From positions 53,951,296 through 54,015,295 of the forward strand of contig NC_054740.1 of NCBI RefSeq assembly GCF_018143015.1: a DNA stretch of 64,000 bases, given 5' to 3'. This DNA is from Lytechinus variegatus. Taxonomy: Eukaryota > Echinodermata > Echinoidea > Temnopleuroida > Toxopneustidae. The stretch's first letter is position 1. Every line of letters begins with the position of its first letter. Shown here piece after piece: positions 60,150 to 64,000 of the stretch. The notes beneath the pieces were generated by a model. The model was not told where the DNA came from. It saw nothing but the letters and a program-made list of their open reading frames with translations, and did not search any database. The translations under genes were made by a program, and so were the position numbers.

Positions 60150-60730
60150 TAGAATGTCTAGTTTTTAGGTCGGAATATTACAATTTTTTAGCTCCCGCTT
60201 TGCGCTCGCATTATTTGATTGGTGAGTTATGTATCCTATTTAAGAGTCACTAAATGCAGTCCAGAACAGCTTCCTTTTCTGTTCAGTAAAAATTTCAGCT
60301 TGTGTTTTGTGCTCGCGTTAATTTGTTTAGTAAGATGCACACCTTTTTCATGATTACAAAAACAGCTCGAAATATTTAAATTTCATTTCTTATTACATCT
60401 TATTACAACATCTCGCAAGGATGCCCTTTTAACAGTGATTAGCACCATAATTGACCCAAAATCGAGTTTTACAACTTCAAAATTGATTTTTTTTTTTCAA
60501 AACCACTTGCTCGCTATGCTTTCTATAGCGGGAAATTAAAGCCTAAATCAAAATATCTGTCTTATCAATTAGAAATCATTTAAAAAAGCTTTGCTGAACT
60601 TAATTTCCACAAAACACACAACTTCTTCACACAGTTGATAATCTCATTTTGAAAATATCTGTTTGCACCGAATTCTCATTTTGACTTATACTTGGCTTTG
60701 ACCTCCCCCCCCAAAAAAAAAAAAAATACA
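60150..60730. repeat. Repeat related to 62860-63245
   Basis: Shares TCTCGCAAGGATGCCCTTT, GATAATCTCATTTTGAAAAT, ATCTGTTTGCACCGAATTCT, and CATTTTGACTTATA..CTTTGACC followed by a poly-C run with the region at 62970-63240. It is probably part of a longer relative of the CAGTGGCGTA family; ends were not found. Confidence 0.55.
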
Positions 60731-61340
60731 TTCTGCCTCCCCTGTCTCAGGTAGAGAAGAAAGACATTTGTTGAGAATGGGCATGCCAGGATCAGATCAC
60801 CTTGGTAATAATAATTATTGCAATGTGAATCGCCTAGAAAAATAGTTAAATGCACAAAGGTAACTATATATTTATTTTAATTTTATGTCTAAATCTACAT
60901 GATCTATCATGAAATTATTTTCGTTTTAAATGTACAAGGGTCAACAATTTTGCTCGCTCACACCTTTTATACATTTGGTCCCATGTGTCATGTCTGCCGC
61001 CTAAGCATTGTTGTCTATTTTTTGTTCCATATATTGTACAATTGAAATGCCTTGGCCTTGGCCTTGAGGTTTTCAGGCCTTGGCCTTGGCCTTGGGTTTC
61101 CATGCCTTGGTCTCAGCCTTGGGTTTTGAAGCCTTGGCCTTGGCCTTGAAGGTTTGAGCCTTGACTACAACACTGATCCACTCGTGATGGAAGTGCCCCC
61201 CCGGCCCTTTTCCACGAAAAAATATTGCACGAGCGTTACCAGTATTAAATTTCTATTCGGCAAAGATATATAATTTTCGTAGGACCTACTAATATGGGTG
61301 CATGGGCGACTAATCTATCATTACACTACACTATCATTAA

Positions 61341-61947
61341 AGGTCAAGTCCAACTCAGAAAAATGTTGATTTGAATCAATAGAGAAAAATCAGAAAAGCA
61401 CAATGCTAAAAGTTTCATCAAAATCAGATGTAAAATAAGAAAGTTATGACATTTCAAAGTTTCGCTTATTTTTAACAAAATAGTTAGATGAACGAGCCAG
61501 TTACATCCAAATGAGAGAGTCGATGATGTCACTCACTCACTATTTCTTTTGTTTTTTATTGTTTGAATTATACAATATTACAATTTTTACGAATTTGATA
61601 GGGGGATTAGGACCTCCTTGCCTGAAGCACAAAATATTAAAATAATGGAATTCCACGTGTTCAGGAAGGAATGAAACTTCATTTCACATGAAAATGACGT
61701 GAAAATAAAAAATATTTCATATTTCATATAATAAAATACAAAAGAAATAGTAAGTGAGTGATGTCATCAGTTCCCTCATTTGCATACCGACCGAGATGTG
61801 CATAAACTGTTTTGTGAAATGAAGCGAAACTTTAAAATGTCATAACTTTCTTATTTTACATCCGATTTTGATAATATTTTCAGTGTTATGCTTGTTGAAT
61901 TTTTCTCTTTTTATTTAAATCAAGTTTTGTTGGGGTGGATTTGTCCT
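61341..61947. mobile_element. TTAA-flanked fold-back MITE, inverted copy
   Basis: TTAA at 61337-61340 precedes AGGTCAAGTCCAACTCAGAA. The right end GGGGTGGATTTGTCCT is followed by TTAA at 61948-61951. It is the reverse complement of the copy at 53596-54174 throughout. Confidence 0.85.
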
Positions 61948-61954
61948 TTAATAT

Positions 61955-62590
61955 ATCACTATGGTTTGACTTCACAATGGACTTTCCTTTGCCGACGACG
62001 TCGAAAGCGACTGGCGCTTATAATATGGAGAGATTGAAGAGCGCCATCATTATTCAACAACAACAAGAACATCGCCCTTTTTTATTTTGTATTTATTTAT
62101 TTCATTTTTTTTTTGGGGGGGGTCCTGCTCGTTCTTGAAACTGATTCTTGGTCCAAACATATTTTCTGGAGGAAATGAGCCCGACTTAAAAAAAACACAA
62201 TCTATGTTGAATAAAAATTTTATATTACAAATATTAGTAAATAATACATACATTTCCAAGGTATTGGTTAGAATCAGTATATGGTTTTATTATGAAAATT
62301 ATTATTTTTCATTTTTTTAAACTTGTTTCATTATTTATTTCACAGTTTTATTCATTTTATTCTATCAATCTATCATTATTAGTTTCCATATGTGGGGCAT
62401 ATATGGGACCCATGCACCAAGCCATGAAAAAAAATGAAATTAACCAACGGCCAGAATATCTGTTACCTGGGAAAATGGAGGTCAGGTCATAGAGTTATAT
62501 AAGTACGTATTTAACTCTATGGGTCAGGTCAAACAGCAGGGCCGGCAGCAGGGGCAGTGGAACCGAGGGCAAGGGGGCACATACCCCCCC
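61955..62590. other. Intergenic, nothing recognised
   Basis: AT-rich. It ends in GGGCAAGGGGGCACATA and a poly-C run (62585-62594) resembling the terminal region of the CAGTGGCGTA family. No credible gene. Confidence 0.4.
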
Positions 62591-62598
62591 CCCCATTC

Positions 62599-62771
62599 TA
62601 GTCTGCATGCACAGACCCTGATTGAAACCCCTTTGAAACTAGCTGGCAAGTGTGTCTTCCGAAGATCGACTAGCACATCCAAAACTTGCTGTTAGAGAGG
62701 GCCTTCAGTATACACACAAGGCATGAGTAGGCTGCAATTCAGACCCCGAGTGAATGGTTTGCACAGCAGAT
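62599..62771. mobile_element. MITE with TAGTCTGC ends, copy 3
   Basis: It starts TAGTCTGCATGCACAGACCC. The body ACTAGCACATCCAAAACTTG, GGGCCTTCAGTATACAC and ATTCAGACCCC follows copies 1 and 2. The right end is decayed (GCACAGCAGATC). Confidence 0.7.
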
Positions 62772-62859
62772 CGCATTATATTCCATTGATGAGATATCGT
62801 AATTTTCACTATATATATACGTCATTCACGGGCTCCTTTTCTTGTTCTGGTCATGAAAT

Positions 62860-63245
62860 TTCTGCTCGCGCTCGCGTTATAGTTTCATGCTCGGAATGGT
62901 TAATTTCTTTAGATGAAAGAAGTCCAAAAGTGAGCTATATAGCCTTTGCACTCGCAATATCTCCGCAAGGATGCCCTTTCAGCAGTATATAGATATAGGC
63001 CTATATAGCACCAATTGCCCCCCCCCAAAAAAAAAAAGAGTGATAATTACATGCACCGGCCGGGGCCCCGCGGGGATTTACAAACATTATTACTCAAATT
63101 TGAAGTTTCTCTCGTGGAAGAGCCTACGGTAATATCTTAATTGTCAATCAGAAATCTCATGGTGAAAATATCCGTTTGCACCAAAATCCCCATTTTGACA
63201 TAATGTGCCCTTTTTCTTGCTTTGACCCCCCCCCCCCCCCCTCCC
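62860..63245. repeat. Repeat related to 60150-60730, with a poly-C end
   Basis: TCTCCGCAAGGATGCCCTTT, AAATCTCATGGTGAAAATAT, CCGTTTGCACC and CATTTTGACATAATG..CTTTGACCCCC appear in the same order as at 60410-60710. Confidence 0.6.
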
Positions 63246-63509
63246 CTCTCCCGGGTGTCAGACAGAGACTGAGTGGCCTGAGATCAGTGTAGGTGGGGAT
63301 GCGGCCGGGTTAGGGAAGCCGATCGAGGGAGAGCGAAAGACAGAGATTGTAGACACCATAAGGATAGAGGGACTGGGTGATAGCACCCATATCTAAGATT
63401 CAATATTTGTTCTTTTTATCCACAAACGATATATGCATTGTGTAATGAAGTTTCGACGTGCACGCACACAACAGTCCACTTCGTGAGATCACAGCGGGTC
63501 GTGCTTGAC

Positions 63510-63602
63510 TGTATGCGGCGGGGAATATATACCCGGTGACATTCCATTATAAATCGATCCAAAATATATTGTTGAGCGCTGCATGTCAAAACGCTCCTAA
63601 AC
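63510..63602 (+). promoter_or_regulatory. Possible core promoter of the orphan gene
   Basis: GGAATATATACCCGG (63524-63538) and CATTATAAATCG (63545-63556) are TATA-like words 45-75 bp before the ATG at 63603. It is inferred from position and composition only. Confidence 0.3.
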
Positions 63603-63880
63603 ATGGCGAGTTTAACTTCAGAACAGCAGGCCCGTGTTATGATGTGGTGTACGCCCAGGTCAATATCATCCGTATTTTGCAAGTGCTTGAGCTTCGTTCC
63701 CGACATCGACGTCTTCTTCGACACCTACTATTTTGCTTACGAGGCCGAGATCGACCTGGGTACCATAGGCAAGGTAGTCGATCATGACGCTGGGAACATC
63801 GACGAGGCGGACTGGGTTAAGGCGGCCGAGATGATCTGCGAGGAAAAATGCGATAACCGAGTCAAGCTAGACATGCTCAA
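63603..63880 (+). CDS. First coding exon of an unrecognised gene (partial, runs off the window)
   Basis: The ATG at 63603 sits in a favourable context (AAACATGG) and opens 92 codons plus two bases up to a clear donor (CAA|GTGAGT at 63880/63881). Codon use is GC-richer than the surroundings, and the peptide is acidic (MASLTSEQQARVMMWC at the start; EADWVKAAEMICEEKCDNRV near the end), with five cysteines and no signal peptide or membrane segment. I do not recognise the family. The mix of short hydrophobic and acidic helical stretches could be an N-terminal helical adaptor domain, but that is a guess. The rest of the gene is beyond the right edge. Confidence 0.65.
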
Positions 63881-64000
63881 GTGAGTTTGTTATTGTAAAA
63901 TATATCCAATTCCATCGTTGCATAGCGTGATTAGGGACCTAACAACTCCCGGGGTTAAAAAAGGTCAATTTCCTGTAAGCTATCGCGGACAGTGGGACAT

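Larger units (their letters stand above)
58194..61175. mobile_element. hAT-type element with 8-bp target duplication
   Basis: The ends CAGTGTTGTAGTGCCTTGA and TCAAGG.. read on the opposite strand as CAGTGTTGTAGTCAAGG are TIRs. ATCCACTC is duplicated at 58186-58193 and 61176-61183. Ends and duplication size fit the hAT superfamily. Subterminal arrays of CTTGGCCTTGGC words occur on both sides (58215-58330 and 61050-61160). There is no transposase; 2982 bp in all, of which 1150 bp is a further insertion. Confidence 0.85.
58005..61210. mobile_element. Third MULE-like MITE, truncated and split by a hAT insertion
   Basis: 58005-58193 matches the right half of the MITE at 18475 (ACTTGTTTAGGGG, CCAAGAGTATCGTTTTGTTT, GGTCGCGCATCGTATCCACT). 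The match stops at 58193 and resumes at 61176 with ATCCACTCGTGATGGAAGTG. The gap is a complete hAT insertion. The left half of the MITE is missing. Confidence 0.8.

Noticed and set aside
1-64000. LTR retroelements, retroviral or Polinton fossils
   Set aside because: I looked for paired long direct repeats with TG..CA ends and for capsid, integrase or protein-primed polymerase words and recognised none; absence is not proven without a search.

Overview
The window is animal genomic DNA, most likely from a sea urchin (echinoid). Genes are split by GT-AG introns. The profilin is of the 140-residue sea-urchin type. The introns are packed with non-autonomous DNA transposons and tRNA-derived SINEs of the kind common in echinoid genomes. 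Species cannot be fixed from the sequence alone. No bacterial features, CRISPR arrays, or LTR, retroviral or Polinton fossils were recognised.

Four host genes are supported. (1) EIF2B4, the delta subunit of the eIF2B guanine-nucleotide exchange factor, on + : ten coding exons from 4385 to 21252 join in phase to a 530-residue protein. (2) AK2, the mitochondrial-type adenylate kinase, on - : three common exons (29242-27619) are preceded by two separate in-phase first exons, each with its own ATG and its own copy of the ATP-binding P-loop, at 44695-44597 (GKGTQ) and 32633-32517 (GKGVQ). (3) Profilin on + , a single uninterrupted 140-codon frame at 49570-49992. (4) The first coding exon of an unrecognised gene on + at 63603-63880, which continues beyond the window. 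EIF2B4 and AK2 are convergent; AK2 and profilin are divergent. They are housekeeping or cytoskeletal genes with no sign of a joint pathway.

The rest, over 90 percent, is introns and intergenic DNA. Recognisable families are: a ~1.9 kb TIR element with a ~1 kb polypurine/polypyrimidine core (two inverted copies, 2294-4132 and 39484-41437); TTAA-flanked fold-back MITEs (36.7, 53.0, 53.6, 61.3 kb); MITEs with CAGGGTTCCCAC ends (12.8, 22.1 kb); MITEs with a GGGCC..TTTCATAAAGCT terminus; a Tc1 element with Sleeping Beauty-like ends (31.7 kb); mariner-type elements (12.6, 45.6 kb); nested hAT elements with 8-bp target duplications (58.2-61.2 kb); a MULE-like MITE with a 10-bp duplication (18.5 kb); tRNA-Gln-like SINEs (5.4, 21.7 kb); a SINE whose head resembles 7SL RNA (37.7 kb); a LINE reverse-transcriptase remnant (42.6 kb); and several tandem arrays (7.9, 9.7, 47.5, 55.2 kb).

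The most interesting points are the duplicated P-loop first exon of AK2, the 7SL-like SINE, the intronic tandem array that starts exactly at an EIF2B4 splice donor, the 5 x 110 bp array framed by inverted repeats, and several three-layer transposon nests whose order of insertion can be read directly.
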